Shown here one piece after another: positions 36,090 to 47,329 of a stretch of DNA of 64,000 nt. Source of the DNA: Cadophora sp. MPI-SDFR-AT-0126. Taxonomy: Eukaryota; Ascomycota; Leotiomycetes; Helotiales; Ploettnerulaceae. The notes under the pieces were generated by a model that saw only the letters and a program-made list of their open reading frames with translations, searched no databases and had not been told where the DNA came from. Within the stretch, counting starts at the first letter, position 1, and the number at the start of each line of letters is the position of its first letter. The stretch spans positions 930,001-994,000 of the forward strand of contig JAGMVK010000002.1 in assembly GCA_020747065.1 (NCBI GenBank), read 5' to 3'. The translations under genes were made by a program, and so were the position numbers.

Positions 36090-37542
36090 ATGATGCAACT
36101 TTCAGAAAAGATCCAGTTACCATGCGGCCTCGAGCTCCCGAACAGGTCAGTTTGCTTCTCCAACGATCTCATGACGTACTCGATATCTCGCGGTGATATC
36201 TTGAGACACGGCTTCGATAAACAAAATCTTCAGGAAACTAATTGTGATATTTAACAGGCTTGCAAAGGCTGCAATGGCAGAGGCTATGTCCTCTGATCAT
36301 AATCCTAGCAAAGGCTTCTCTTCAGCCTATGGTGAATGGGCCGATGGGGGCTGGGGAATGCTCATAACAGGTAGGACTTGACAATCGATCAACCATGTAT
36401 CTTGAACTTGTACCTAACATAGTCCAGGCAACGTCCAGGTCTCAAAAATATTCCACGGGTCACCAGCCGACGTAGAGACCTCTCTACATGGCCAGAGTCC
36501 GGAGCAAAAAGCGCAGTGGAAGAATTGGGCTGCTGTGTGTCAACGATCAGGAACTCCTACTGTGATTCAACTCTGCCATCCAGGACGTCAATCACCCTAT
36601 GGAGCTGGGTCTAGTGGATTTTTCCAGAAGAACATTGCGCCATCCCCAGTAAAGCTGAACCTTGGAGAGTCGATAATTGCCAGAACAGCTGTATCCTTGC
36701 TCTTTGGAACACCAAGAGAGATGACAATCGATGAGATCACGGGTCCCGAAGGAATCATTGCACAGTTTGTGGAGGGCTCGAAACAATGTTACGAGGCAGG
36801 GTTCAAGGGCGTGGAACTGCATGCAAGCCATGGGTATCTTCTCGCCCAGTTCATGTCCTCAACAACAAATTTCCGAACAGACGAATTTGGAGGATCAGCA
36901 GCCAAGCGTGTTGAAGTTGTGCTTCGCATCATCCGGGAGGTTCGCAAGGCAACAAGTCCGGAATTCTGTATCGGAATAAAACTCAATAGCGTGGACGCTG
37001 CTTCATCAGAATCACCGGAAGAAGTCATGGAGCAAATCAGGTTGATCAACGAGGTCGGAGTAGACTTCATGGAGATATCAGGAGGCACTTACGAGAACCC
37101 CCGCATGATGACCGAGGATGCTCCCGATGTCGAAAAGCGTGCCACCAGCGACCCCAAGACTAAGCAAAGCACCCTCCTACGAGAAGCTTTCTTTCTACAG
37201 TTTGCCCAGGATGTTCGAGCTCGCTTTCCAAAAGTCATCCTCATGGTGACTGGAGGTTTCCGTACGCGCGTCGGCATGGAAGCTGCACTGAAGAGTGGTG
37301 GGTGCGATCTCATCGGAATCGCCCGACCTGCGGCAGTACTTCCCAAGTTGCCGAAGGAGATCATCCTGAATGAAAAAGTCTCGGACGAGGATGCTCGAGT
37401 TGTCCTCGCTCCCATACCAACGCCGAGCTGGATCAAATGGATTCCTATCAAGGCTTTGGGCGGCGGCCTGCAGTCCAAGTACTACGCGGGACAGATTCAA
37501 CGTCTTGCGAAAGGCTTGTTACCTGTCGACTCAAGAATTTGA
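36090..37542 (+). CDS. Old Yellow Enzyme family NADH:flavin oxidoreductase
   Basis: FMN-dependent ene-reductase/NADH oxidase of the OYE family. Exons are 36090-36145, 36258-36370 and 36428-37542, giving 427 residues. The first two short exons restore the N-terminus (MMQLSEKIQLPCGLELPNR), without which the barrel would lack its first strand. Family landmarks are IQLCHPGRQSPYG, then GVELHASHGYLLAQFMS with the catalytic His-x-x-His pair, NFRTDEFGGSAAKR, and LMVTGGFRTRVGMEAALKSGG followed by DLIGIARP for phosphate binding. The terminal segment (ALGGGLQSKYYAGQIQRLAKG) is typical of fungal members. The physiological substrate is unknown; no biosynthetic neighbour is adjacent. Confidence 0.93.
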
Positions 37543-39230
37543 GCTGTGGTCAAAGTTGACGAATTCCGATGAAAATGTACAACAACTTGCTCAAGTGCAA
37601 ATCCTTTGTGGACAAGCAACTGGTGTCATTCAGATCAATTTATTCATGAAGACATTTCACTTCTTGCTGCACGAGAGCTTGAATCCAAATGTGGTATGCG
37701 GTTTTTGGCGTTTATGAGATGGCATATTTGATTCTTCTATATAGATGTCCCTACAACAGCTGTTATGAGTAATTGTTTTTAGCGAGCAATCAAGAATTTT
37801 CGGCGAATCCTCGATGGTTGTCGGTGATCAAAGAACCAATGTTTCTCTGCTGCCTTGTCCAGTGCTGATCCCGTTCTATCTTCGTCCTTGATATCTTAGC
37901 TTTCCAGCTCGCACCGCCAACATCAGTTCTTGCAGCATTTCAAGCTAGGGACTAAGGAACATGGCGGGGATGGGTGTGTCGGGCTGAAAATGAAGTCAGA
38001 TTCATCATCTCTCATGCAAACTAGTTGCCTGACAATGTGATGTCTCCTGTGCAACTGTTGCTGTTTTAGTATTGCCTTCCATTTCTAGCTCGACTTAGCA
38101 ATCTTGGAATGTCGATCCCGCTGACTCTTTATAACGCGCCATGCTGCTGGCGTGTCTTCTCAGCTGGAGGTAATCTTGTTACCTTTTTGTTCAGGCATCG
38201 GAAACTCCATCGACCAGGAGTTATGCAACTTGTCCTCCCCGATAAATTGCTTGAACGCAATGCCTAATATGGTTCGCTGCGGCTCAAGCTCCCCAGCCTA
38301 CGTGGTGTCACATTCGCTTCCATAACCGCAGACATCCAAAAAAAAGTCTTTCACCAAGAAAGGATTCCGATAACCCGATCTCATCAGTACAAGTGCTTAC
38401 AGGTAAAAAGTCTCGTCCTGGCTGAAGCTATAAGATGTCCGCCTTTATCATCCGCAAAGATTGCTTCTCAATTTGAAAGCGGAGTCGAGTGACTCGGATG
38501 GAGCCAATTTAAAGCTTGGGAACATGGTTATCCACTGCCGACTTTTGTCGCCGTGTCCAACCAACTTTCAGTAATTGGTAGCTACTGGCATCCAGCGGAT
38601 AAAGAGCACTTATGAGTCTTGTTTATTTCTTACTAGCGAAGTGGTACCCTCGAAGTGCCGTTATTGGCAATTCACAGATCGTCGCAAATGAGGCAGTTCA
38701 CATGACACTTGGCCGACAGGGAGAAATGCATAGAAGCAACCTTCCTGGAGGATATTGCATTGTTTCTTACAAAAGACCCCCTTCCAATACCGCGCCGTAT
38801 GCCTATTTCCCCGCAAACTTCAAACAACTGGACAGGCGAGATCAGCGACAGCTTATTGGCCACCGACAACCGACCCTTTGGCAAAAAGAGAACAACAACA
38901 AGGATGATTCGACACCGTACCAGTTATTTGCAGTGTCGAAAGAGGGAAGCCAGCCCATAGGCAAAGAAGTATTTGAAGGACTAGGGGTGTATTTCAAATT
39001 AATCTTACATATTGCTCGCCAGCATTCAGCATCCACATTTACCATTGAGGCCAATGTGACCAGCAATATAAACTTGAACTATATTGCTTTGGCCAGCACG
39101 TTTCTCTGGGATGAGATCTCATCTCATAAACGTGATTCGGGGAGGTCTTGGAGGCATATAGTCTGCTTGGTCTGTACCTGCATCCTGTCTTTTTATGTGT
39201 GAAGCTTTTGGAGCAAAATCAAGGTGAAAA
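37543..39230. other. Intergenic with one long unsupported frame
   Basis: About 1.7 kb upstream of the tyrosinase gene. A 196-aa plus-strand frame (38612-39202) overlaps an alternative frame (38709-38960) that looks equally plausible. Neither matches a family that I know, so neither is called. A gene relic is possible. The end near 39230 should contain the tyrosinase promoter. Confidence 0.5.
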
Positions 39231-40615
39231 ATGGCCATCACCACTTTCCGTCTCACGGGACTCCTTCTTTTGTTCTTGTCGGCACTATCTCTTGCGAACC
39301 CATTATCGAAGAGGGGGCCCGACGATGATTTGGCTGCCAAAGCACTTGACAACGTCTACAAAGTGTTGAGCGGTACCCTTTCGGACGGAAGTGCGAAAAC
39401 GACCTGCACGAAAGAGACACTTGCTGTGAGAAAGGAATAGTAAGGATCTCGGATCGAATATAGAAGTTTATACTGACTTTAATGCTTAGTGGCGACTTGA
39501 CAAACGATGAGAAGGACGACTACGTTAAGGCTGTGAAATGTCTGCTTGCTGGCCCCTCCAAGTTGAGTGCGACTCAATACCCAGGCGCCAAGACTCGATA
39601 TGATGACTTTGTCGTTGTGCATATCAATATGACCATGGGAGTTCACGATACGGTGAGACTTGACATTAGGGGACACACATATTGATACTGACATCTCCAA
39701 GGCAAACTTTCTCCACTGGCATCGGTATTACATCTGGGCTTACGAGGTCGCCTTACGTGATGAGTGTGGATACAAGGGATATCAACCTGTGAGTGAAAGT
39801 GAATTCGGAACCTCGAATGATCTCTGACAGGACGAAGTACTGGAACTGGGGCAAATACCCAGATCCAACGGTTTCCCCAATCTTCAATGGAGATGCTCAC
39901 AGCATGGGTGGTAATGGGGAGTCGGTCACTCACAAGGGGTATGCTCTTGGGATGGCAGGTATCACGGTGCCCCCAGGCAAAGGAGGAGGATGTGTCAAGA
40001 CAGGACCTTTCGCAAAGTAAGCCGATGCTCGATCATGTTTTCCTGGCTCATACTAACAAAGGTTCCAGCATGACAGTGAACCTTGGACCGATCGCACCCT
40101 CCGTAGATGCTGCTCTGAAGGTCCCAAGAAACCCTCGCTCAGACGGCTACGGATACAACCCTCGCTGTCTCCGCCGAGACGTCAACAACTACTTCACATC
40201 TCAGTACCTCCGTCCTCAAGATATCGCGAACCACATCACCTCATCCAAAGACATCGAAGCCTTCGAAAAGACCCTCCAGAGCGACACCGCTAAAGCTTTC
40301 TCGCTTCACACGGGTGGTCACTACAGTATCTGGGGTGATCCGGGCGGAGATTTCTACGTTAGTCCCGCTGAACCTGTTTTCTGGTTGCATCATGGGCAGG
40401 TCGATAGACATTGGTGGATCTGGCAGAACCAGGATCCGGCGAATCGCGTCCAGCAGTATAAAGGTGGAACTATCATGATGCAGCCGAACAGCCCACCGGG
40501 AAAGATCACTGACATCCAGAACCTGTCTGTCACGGCGCCGAAGGGGCACGCGGGTCTTCCAAGCAAAGATTTGGTCAGCACTCTTGCTGGGCCATTTTGT
40601 TACATCTATCAGTAG
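39231..40615 (+). CDS. Secreted tyrosinase (type-3 copper oxidase)
   Basis: Binuclear copper monooxygenase/oxidase acting on phenols or tyrosyl residues. Five exons fit: 39231-39439, 39490-39652, 39702-39788, 39838-40016 and 40069-40615, giving 394 residues. The N-terminus is a signal peptide (LLLLFLSALSLA) followed by a Lys-Arg site. CuA ligands fall at about H114, H122 and H131 (VHINMTMGVHDT .. FLHWHRYYIWAYE). CuB is HTGGHYSIWG (about H293, H297) with FWLHHGQVDRHWW. GYQPYWNWGKY confirms the exon 3/4 join, which uses the second AG of the intron end. The length and lack of a long C-terminal cap resemble cluster-associated short tyrosinases (UstQ-like) rather than melanin tyrosinases. It is tail to tail with a glutaminyl-cyclase-like gene. 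Confidence 0.93.
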
Positions 40616-41108
40616 TAGGTTTAGGAGAGCATTCGGGAAAAACACCAGTCGTCTGCGGGCACTGGATTACTTACAAATTCTTGTGTATTGGAAAGAAGCA
40701 TGGTGAGCCATGCACACGTAAATTTCTTGCATACCAGGCCATATCTATGAAACTTCCATTGAATTGTCTGACGCTCCCTAGCATCCTAATTCCCCTTTTC
40801 CTTGCCTTTTAGCTATTTGTAGGGACGTTTCCGATTCCTGGTCCCTATTTCAAAGCAGGGCCACATTCATTGAACCGTATCCTTCGACCAGATATCATTA
40901 TGGGCTTTCGAAATTTCCTTGAAATCGTGAAAAAGTCCAATCCTGATCGCATTTCTTCATTTTAGGACTCTTTGACGGGGACAGACCTAAGCGTCTCTCT
41001 TTGCCTCCCGTGACTCGAGGAATACCCGCGGTGGCATATGTACTGATCTCTCAGCTATGCTTGACACATAACCACGCAGGCTCGTATCTCCTATTCGAGA
41101 AGTCATTC
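40616..41108. other. Convergent 3' flanks
   Basis: About 490 bases between the tyrosinase and glutaminyl-cyclase-like genes. No supported frame, no repeat-type peptide and no Lys-Arg ladder in either strand. Confidence 0.55.
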
Positions 41109-42237
41109 CTACTCTGGCCACACCTCCATCATGTCTAGCCATTCCAAGGTGAAGCCTGTGACAATCTTAACCCAATCTCTGACTGTCGGCGCATCAAGAA
41201 TGGAGGCATCTTCCAAAACATTTTGGCTGCTAGGAAGAGGCGAAGGCTGAAGATTGAGAAATGGGGTTCCGCGCTCCATGAATGGAACAGAATCAGCAAC
41301 CACCCCAGCCTGCACGTTTGTCGCGTTTCCTTCGGACAGAAACCCAGTCGATTTGGTCGTCTCCAGGAGGCCAATTTTCCGCATTCGTCCTTCCAGATTG
41401 GCAAGTCTCTCATAAACCCAACTCGTCACGAGGCAGTATGAGGGAATCATCGGGCTAGCTGCTCCCAAGCCGTCTAGCAAAGTAAAGATACGAATTTGGC
41501 TCAGTGAGTTTGGGTAACCTGAACCAACGGGATTTACGTTCTTCTCCAAATTATTACTCAAGTATCTGTAACGCAGGTCAGTACTAGTTCATCATTAAAG
41601 AATAGAAGGCATGCCTTGATCCATAAAGAGCAGCTTCACCCCCATCAAGAGCCTCAGTACCGTCAAGAAACATCAATTGGATTCCCATGTCCATCGCGAC
41701 GGTTCCCCCTTCCCCAAGAGCATCCATTTCGTCGTGCATTTGAGTCATGTACCCATCAATACTTCGAGCAACATGCATCAAAATACCACATGGAAGGGCA
41801 CTCGTCGCGCCAATGTGCCCTTCTGGCACGCTTTTGCTATCATAATGAACAGCTAACGTCAACCAATTCGCTTGGCCGACCTTCGTCCAGGGTGGCTCCC
41901 TGCTGAAAACAAGATTCGAGATCGGAACATTTGCGCCCTTGTCAGTCGTCGCTGACGAGTTGTACCACTGAAGTTTCCATTTTGGGAGCTGAGTGCTGAA
42001 GAAATTGACGAAGTGGTGCTGAACCGATGCGTGACCAGCGGTGCCTGGGACGCGGGGTATCAAGATCGGAGAAAGGATGGCACCATTTCCAGGTTCAAAG
42101 TCTGAACCGCCAGAGGATATGTTTCGCAAGAAGTCATCAGAGAGTGGCATATAAGCATGAGAAGCAATCAGAAAGATTTGCAGAGCGAGGAGGGTGGTGA
42201 TAACATGGTTGAAGACCGACGAAAGATTGCTCCTCAT
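41109..42237 (-). CDS. Glutaminyl-peptide cyclotransferase homologue lacking zinc ligands
   Basis: Secretory-pathway M28-type protein of the glutaminyl cyclase family, which normally converts N-terminal Gln to pyroglutamate. The model is exons 42237-41615 and 41565-41109 with a 49-nt intron that begins GC, giving 359 residues. Family segments are clear: RVPGTAGHASVQHHFVNFF, LVFSREPPWTKVG, HYDSKSVPEGHIGAT, LYGSR, and PTVRDWVKIVTGFTLEWLD. The active site is degraded. The Asp of GATDSAxPC is deleted (GAT-SALPC, near residue 145). DGEE is DGTE (near 192-195). The DDHxPF histidine is replaced by Ser (ADSVPF, near 300). An N-terminal hydrophobic segment (residues 12-28) acts as signal or anchor. 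A pseudoenzyme, or an early pseudogene if the GC intron is not real. Confidence 0.8.
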
Positions 42238-42957
42238 GGCTCGGCGACACACACTCAACGAGCCTCCGGGGTCAAGGCTACCTCGAACTATGCCGCGATA
42301 CTGGAAGAATCCATGTGAGGAGGTGGTGTATGTGCAACTCAATCTCTTCAAATTGGTTGAAGAGAGCTCGTAGCACGTCAAAGAATTTTTGTTCGGAAGT
42401 TGACAGAGCTTGTCAGCAAAAGTCTGACCAGCACCACAGTCAGGTCACTTTGGGTCCAAAAATGTCTCGTGGTAAGAGTCGCATTTGAAAACGAGACGAA
42501 GATCAAGTGGAGAGTGTCTCTGACTTGGATGATCCGTATCATAGTCCGTGCTAGAGGAATGTCGAGGCGAGGTGAGATGGTGAAACGGTTTGGTGCTAAC
42601 CTCCTTCGCTTCCCGTTTGGGCCGTTTCATGGGGAGAATGGGACCATCCCACAGGCTGTTGCAGGATAGACCCGAAACATAATTGTTTGAAGATCTCCAA
42701 AATCTGATGGTCTGCGAAGACGTCGCCAAGGCATTATATGCAAAGAACGTGGATGACCTTGTCAAGAGGCTCATGACATCAAACATCACTTGTCTCTCCT
42801 ATCGCCACGCCAGAAATGTTGTTAGAGGTCTTGCTACTTTCAATCATCCAGTCTTTCTATAGTGATTTTTCTGTGTCTGATTGATTTTTGTCCATTCTCC
42901 GATCTCTACCATCTTTCAAATTCAACACGCTGGCGTTGTTTGTTTACCATAATCACC
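42238..42957. promoter_or_regulatory. Divergent promoter, glutaminyl-cyclase-like and UstYa-like genes
   Basis: 720 bases between head-to-head starts. In-frame ATGs upstream of both chosen starts exist (42381 minus, 42862 plus), but the residues they would add look untranslated. Function is inferred from position. Confidence 0.45.
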
Positions 42958-43917
42958 ATGACGAGTCAGCCAAAATACGAGAATGTGCAGATGGACGAGC
43001 AAGATGATTCTTCCATTACGGAGGTGGACGAGTCTTTGATGGGAGACGAAAAGCTCTTGACTGCGGAGGAGTTCAGACAGCGATATGCCAGGAGAACAAA
43101 GAGAACCTCATGTCTATCCATTCTGAGGGAGGCACGCTGGTTTCTGGACATCGGGTTACTGCTTGTCATCATTGCACTCCTCCTACGAAATCAATCCCAG
43201 AATGCTTTTCCAAAGACTAGTGAACATGAAGTAGGGGGGGATTTGACGGGTGTTGGACCTCATTGTATGCCTTTGCTGAGCTGAATCGAAATTTTTAGAA
43301 AGATCTAACACAAACACAGTTGGGACCCAAGTCACGACATTCCACATCAACCAGACGTTCGCTCCTTACAACACGTCAGAGTTCTTTCGAGAAGAGGTCT
43401 TGGTGGCGTGGAATGAATTGATGCCTCGTAAGAAATTTAAATTCCTCCCCTAGGTGACAAGGACTGACAGAGGGACAGACGGGATTGGTTTCCAATGGGT
43501 CAACGATACACATAGATACCACGATCTTCCAACCCCGATCATCTGGCCAAACAAGACAGTCTTTACGACTTCCATGACACATCAGCTGCATTGCTTGTTT
43601 GCCATTGTCGAGACTTACTCTGGCCTGACATCAAATACAACATTGCCGGAAGATCACCACTGGCATATGATCCATTGTTTTGATTATATGCGGCAAGCGA
43701 TTATGTGCTCAGCCGATATGGCTTTGGAAGGATTGGAAACGACATTCCCGGACCACAATGGAGGGTCGGATGGTTGGGATTCGAAACATGGTGAGCTGGG
43801 CTGATTTTATTCCTTTGGGTTCAAAGTGGCTAACAACAGGCAGTTTGCAAGGATTACAGTCAGGTTATCAATTATTTGGAGAGTGTCAGAGCATACGATG
43901 ACCAGCAGATTTACTAA
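42958..43917 (+). CDS. UstYa-like (DUF3328) oxidase-type membrane protein
   Basis: Member of the UstYa family found in fungal secondary-metabolite clusters, where relatives catalyse peptide macrocyclisation, chlorination or hydroxylation. Exons are 42958-43264, 43320-43427, 43473-43790 and 43844-43917, giving 268 residues. An acidic cytosolic N-terminus precedes one transmembrane helix (about residues 62-77, DIGLLLVIIALLL). Both family motifs HxxHC are intact: HQLHC (175-179) and HMIHC (203-207). YHDLPTPI precedes the first. The 45-nt second intron ends in AGAG, and only the second AG keeps the frame. The closing VCKDYSQVINYLES is typical. It lies about 2.3 kb from the tyrosinase end, as in ustiloxin-type loci. 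Confidence 0.9.
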
Positions 43918-44604
43918 ATGAGCTCGAAAAGGGGGGTATGGAAGCGGATGGTTTTATATGCCGTCGGGCCTTGTCGTAGTGTTGGAATTACAGCAACGAA
44001 GTTCGCGATGGCTATGACTGAACGAGAAATATTTTATGAGAGATGGAGAAACCGATGTTGGTAGTGCATCTTGCAATTAGGATTCATGTGGGTATGAGCC
44101 AAGTCAGGGGCTTGGTGGCAATGAACAGTTGGAAGAAAAGCCACTGTGGAAATGAGAAGGTCCGCAATTAACATTCAAGAATTAGAACATAATTCTATTC
44201 TCTTCGGCAGACACGACTTGATCATAAGAGCAGTGTTACAATTTTGCCTCACTCTGGTGGTTGAGAATCAGATGGTGAACCCCGGACCAGAAGCTGACCA
44301 TCTCACTTCACAGAATGAATCCCGCGGCTCAACATGGAAAGGGAGCATACGGTGATGTATTTGAGGGCACAGAAGACTACTATTTTCATGTCCCACCATT
44401 CCAATTCTACCTCCCCAACCCTGCTGACCAATGTCAGATTAAAGACTTCCAGTTCGCATTTCGATCGTCCCTGCTCTAGCTACTGTCAGAATTCCATTGA
44501 CCACCACAATACCCACGTACACTGGAAATGGTTCGGGAGTTCGAAACTGGCGAAAACAGCTTCCTTCTCTCTCTCGTCATCATATACAGTGAGCATTCCA
44601 GAAT
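43918..44604. other. Convergent 3' flanks
   Basis: About 690 bases between the UstYa-like gene and the DUF8021-like gene. Two short frames (44146-44355, 44334-44714) were read specifically for a RiPP precursor (signal peptide plus repeats). None shows one. Confidence 0.55.
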
Positions 44605-45690
44605 CTACGACAGCCAAGGCGATGTCATCCCCGGACCGCTCAGATACACATTTATCTGCATGGCTTGCAGCTCATCATCGTAGAACTGAAGCAGTTCTAG
44701 AGTGTCGCCCGTAGCACCAGTAGGTTCCAGCATTGGAACCTCACCCAATTCGATCATCTCAGCCATCCAAGCCAGCTGAGCTTCCTGAGCCGCGACCATG
44801 TGATCCGGGATGAAGGCAGACTCCGTGATGTTCGCGTAGGGGAAGACCTTGCCGGGGACGATGCCGCTGGTGATAACGAAGCCGAGCTCCTCATCGATGA
44901 CCAGGTTGGTTCTTGCATTGGCGTCGGTGGGGTGATCGGAAGGCCAGATACAACCGAGAGCTGCAGAGGAGGCGTTTCCATAGTTTCCGGTATCGATGAC
45001 TTTCCAGCCTAGTTCTGTGAATTGGCAGTCATCAGCGATAGCGACCGAGGTATTGCTGGCCGGGTTGCTGGATTCAGCGAAGAGGGCGGCGCTGATAGCC
45101 TCCAAATCTGCTCGGCTGGGCTTGGTTCGATTAGTCGGGGGATTCATCAAGTCCTTGTAGTTGGCTGGAAGTTCTTGGGATGAGAAGGAGAACCCGTGGT
45201 CGCCGCGGAACCGGTTGATGAAGAGTTCAAGCTCGGTGATATTTTGACCAACAACCTTGACTCGGCCCCGTAGGATGTTTTGAATACTGTCGCTGCCTTC
45301 GCTGATGTCTAGGGCGAAGTACGCCGTGCCATTGGTCGTGTCGATGGCAAGTATGCTGGGCGTGCCAGCCTTGGTTATAGTCCGCCACGAGGTCATCATG
45401 CCGAGGGCTGCCGGGTGAGAGTTTTCGGTTGCCCTATAGATCTTTGCTAGTGGCAGGGTATCTGGAGTGTGCGCAACCATAGAATTCAGGATCTTGGAGA
45501 CCATATCTGTCATGCACTGGCGAGAGCTAGAGCAGTTGCTATCAGAGGTGTTGGTGGTAGCGCTACCGTTATTCGAAGTGTGTACATGGGACTCATGGGA
45601 CTTGCAGTTGTTCGACTTGGCAGTGATGGCAGGCATAGCGGATGCTGCCACCGCAAGCATTAGGACTGCTGCTACTGTGCTTACAAGCAT
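44605..45690 (-). CDS. Secreted DUF8021-like protein
   Basis: Single-exon protein of 361 residues with a signal peptide (MLVSTVAAVLMLAVAASAMPA) and a Ser/Asn/Thr-rich, potentially N-glycosylated first segment. The central part (YRATENSHPAALGMMTSWRT, then ILRGRVKVVGQNITELELF and NRFRGDHGFSFSS) follows the pattern of fungal secreted proteins annotated with DUF8021. I make that assignment from memory of the pattern, not a search. A C-terminal domain with ALGCIWPSD and ELGFVITSGIVPG follows. The biochemical function is unknown. It lies in the same accessory block as the tyrosinase and UstYa-like genes, so co-regulation is worth testing. Confidence 0.75.
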   Translation of the reverse strand: MLVSTVAAVLMLAVAASAMPAITAKSNNCKSHESHVHTSNNGSATTNTSDSNCSSSRQCMTDMVSKILNSMVAHTPDTLPLAKIYRATENSHPAALGMMTSWRTITKAGTPSILAIDTTNGTAYFALDISEGSDSIQNILRGRVKVVGQNITELELFINRFRGDHGFSFSSQELPANYKDLMNPPTNRTKPSRADLEAISAALFAESSNPASNTSVAIADDCQFTELGWKVIDTGNYGNASSAALGCIWPSDHPTDANARTNLVIDEELGFVITSGIVPGKVFPYANITESAFIPDHMVAAQEAQLAWMAEMIELGEVPMLEPTGATGDTLELLQFYDDELQAMQINVYLSGPGMTSPWLS

Positions 45691-47329
45691 GTTTCTCTTG
45701 AAGATATCGATAAAAGCTAAAGGTCAGAAAATTTCTCTGGAGACAAGATGACTTTGAGTTCGACCTGAGAATCGACAGACCGAAATGAAGGGAGTACTTA
45801 TACTATCCAAAAGTTGGAAAGGGAAACGAGCTTGACGAATCAATACACATGACGGAAATTGAATTCATCATAGTACCAACCCCAGAAGCCCCCTAATTTT
45901 CTTTCATCCAGAAGACTGCGGGGTCCCCAGGTTGTTCTGCAGCTTCCCCTCGTTCCTATACCGATGCACGCATGCGAATTCGTAATCCTCCACCACCCGA
46001 CCCGCGAAAAAGATCGAACGTGCAGCGAAGCGAGGCTAAGCTTTATGAGTTTGATGTTGGAGAGATAGAAACCCGACGCGCAATGGAGCAAGCGAGATCA
46101 AAGAGGTTGTAAACAGCCTGAGAAACTACTGCAGGGTGGAGAGCGGGAGCACTAGTCATAATATCCCCACTTCCCGAAGTAGGTGGCTTCTCGCTTCGCA
46201 GGCGCATTGTTTACGCTGACCACGGGTAGGGATTCAAGGTCATCCAGCAGCGCAATCTTGCTGTGCTGTCACCTAGTGAATTTTTTTTATTCTGCCTCGA
46301 GAAAGCATTTTTCGAAGTCTAGAAAATCTCGGAGATTTGCTTCCAAAGCTTGTGGTAGCTGTCGAACTTCTAGACTTGCGACTAAGAAACAAGATCACGA
46401 CTGGAAATTCAGCACCTTAAGCGAATCGCGCGCAAGCATGGATCAACTTTGCGAATCACATTGGTTTGCAAGATAATTAAATTGGCTGTACTTTGACTTC
46501 CGACGAATCTAGTATCGTCGACAGCACAGGTACGGACGTGTATTTGGGTCTAGATTTCTACAGTAGAATGTCCCATAAAGCTGGACTCAGATTCTTGGGC
46601 GAGTCGTAAGTAACCATCGATGAAGCAAAGATCAGTATCGCCTGTCGAAGCAATACATAGATGTTCGGGAAGTGGAGGATATGTAAAAGAAGTCAAAAGC
46701 GGATCTGCCATTCACTTCCCGGTTTATTAACTAGCTTTGTTCCTTACCATCCGCCTGAGTTCAGCATGAGTCCCCCGATAATTCGCATGTACATGGTGAG
46801 CCTTGCCGCTGTATGAACTATCGTTACCTTCAGAACTGAAAAATGTTTCCCTATAGTTGATTCCCCATAGGACGTAGTGAGCGTTTAGACAGAATGAGAT
46901 TCTACCTAGTCGTCGAAACACACAGAGAGCTAGCAGGGCAACGTCTTCAAAAGTCAGAACTGAATGATTACCACAGCTCTGGGAGAAACTTGAGGTCAAA
47001 TTACCAAACGACCAAACGAGATGCAATTGAGATACTACATACGTTGATTGGACTCCATAATGAGTTCGATCTCCTACAAAACAGGGACCGCCGAAAGTCA
47101 ATGTTCAACCAAGAAAGAGGATAACGTTGTCACTTTGCGTAACATGAAAGCAGGTATAAGGTCCAGACAAGGACTACAAGAGAGAAGTGTGTAGATGTCT
47201 ATCCGATCTACGTGGTCTCAAAGCCATACGCCACCCATATAATAGTGGTAAATATACATCCTATCCCACCTAACCCAGCGCTTCCAACGCCATCAATGCA
47301 CCTACAACAGTGACCTTCCTATTCCCTGC
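45691..47329. other. Intergenic, no supported gene
   Basis: About 1.6 kb separating the accessory block from the Mrs2 gene. Frames at 46183-46476 and 46727-47101 have no domain or splice extension. No tandem repeats suggesting a peptide precursor were seen. Confidence 0.55.

Noticed and set aside
38612..39202. 196-aa plus-strand frame
   Set aside because: A second frame over the same bases looks as coding-like; neither resembles a known family.
43441..43480. Apparent frameshift in the UstYa-like gene
   Set aside because: Using the second AG of the CAGAG acceptor restores the frame and the family sequence, so no break is needed.
38000..47300. Search for a dikaritin-type precursor peptide
   Set aside because: No frame with a signal peptide plus repeated cores separated by Lys-Arg sites was found on either strand.
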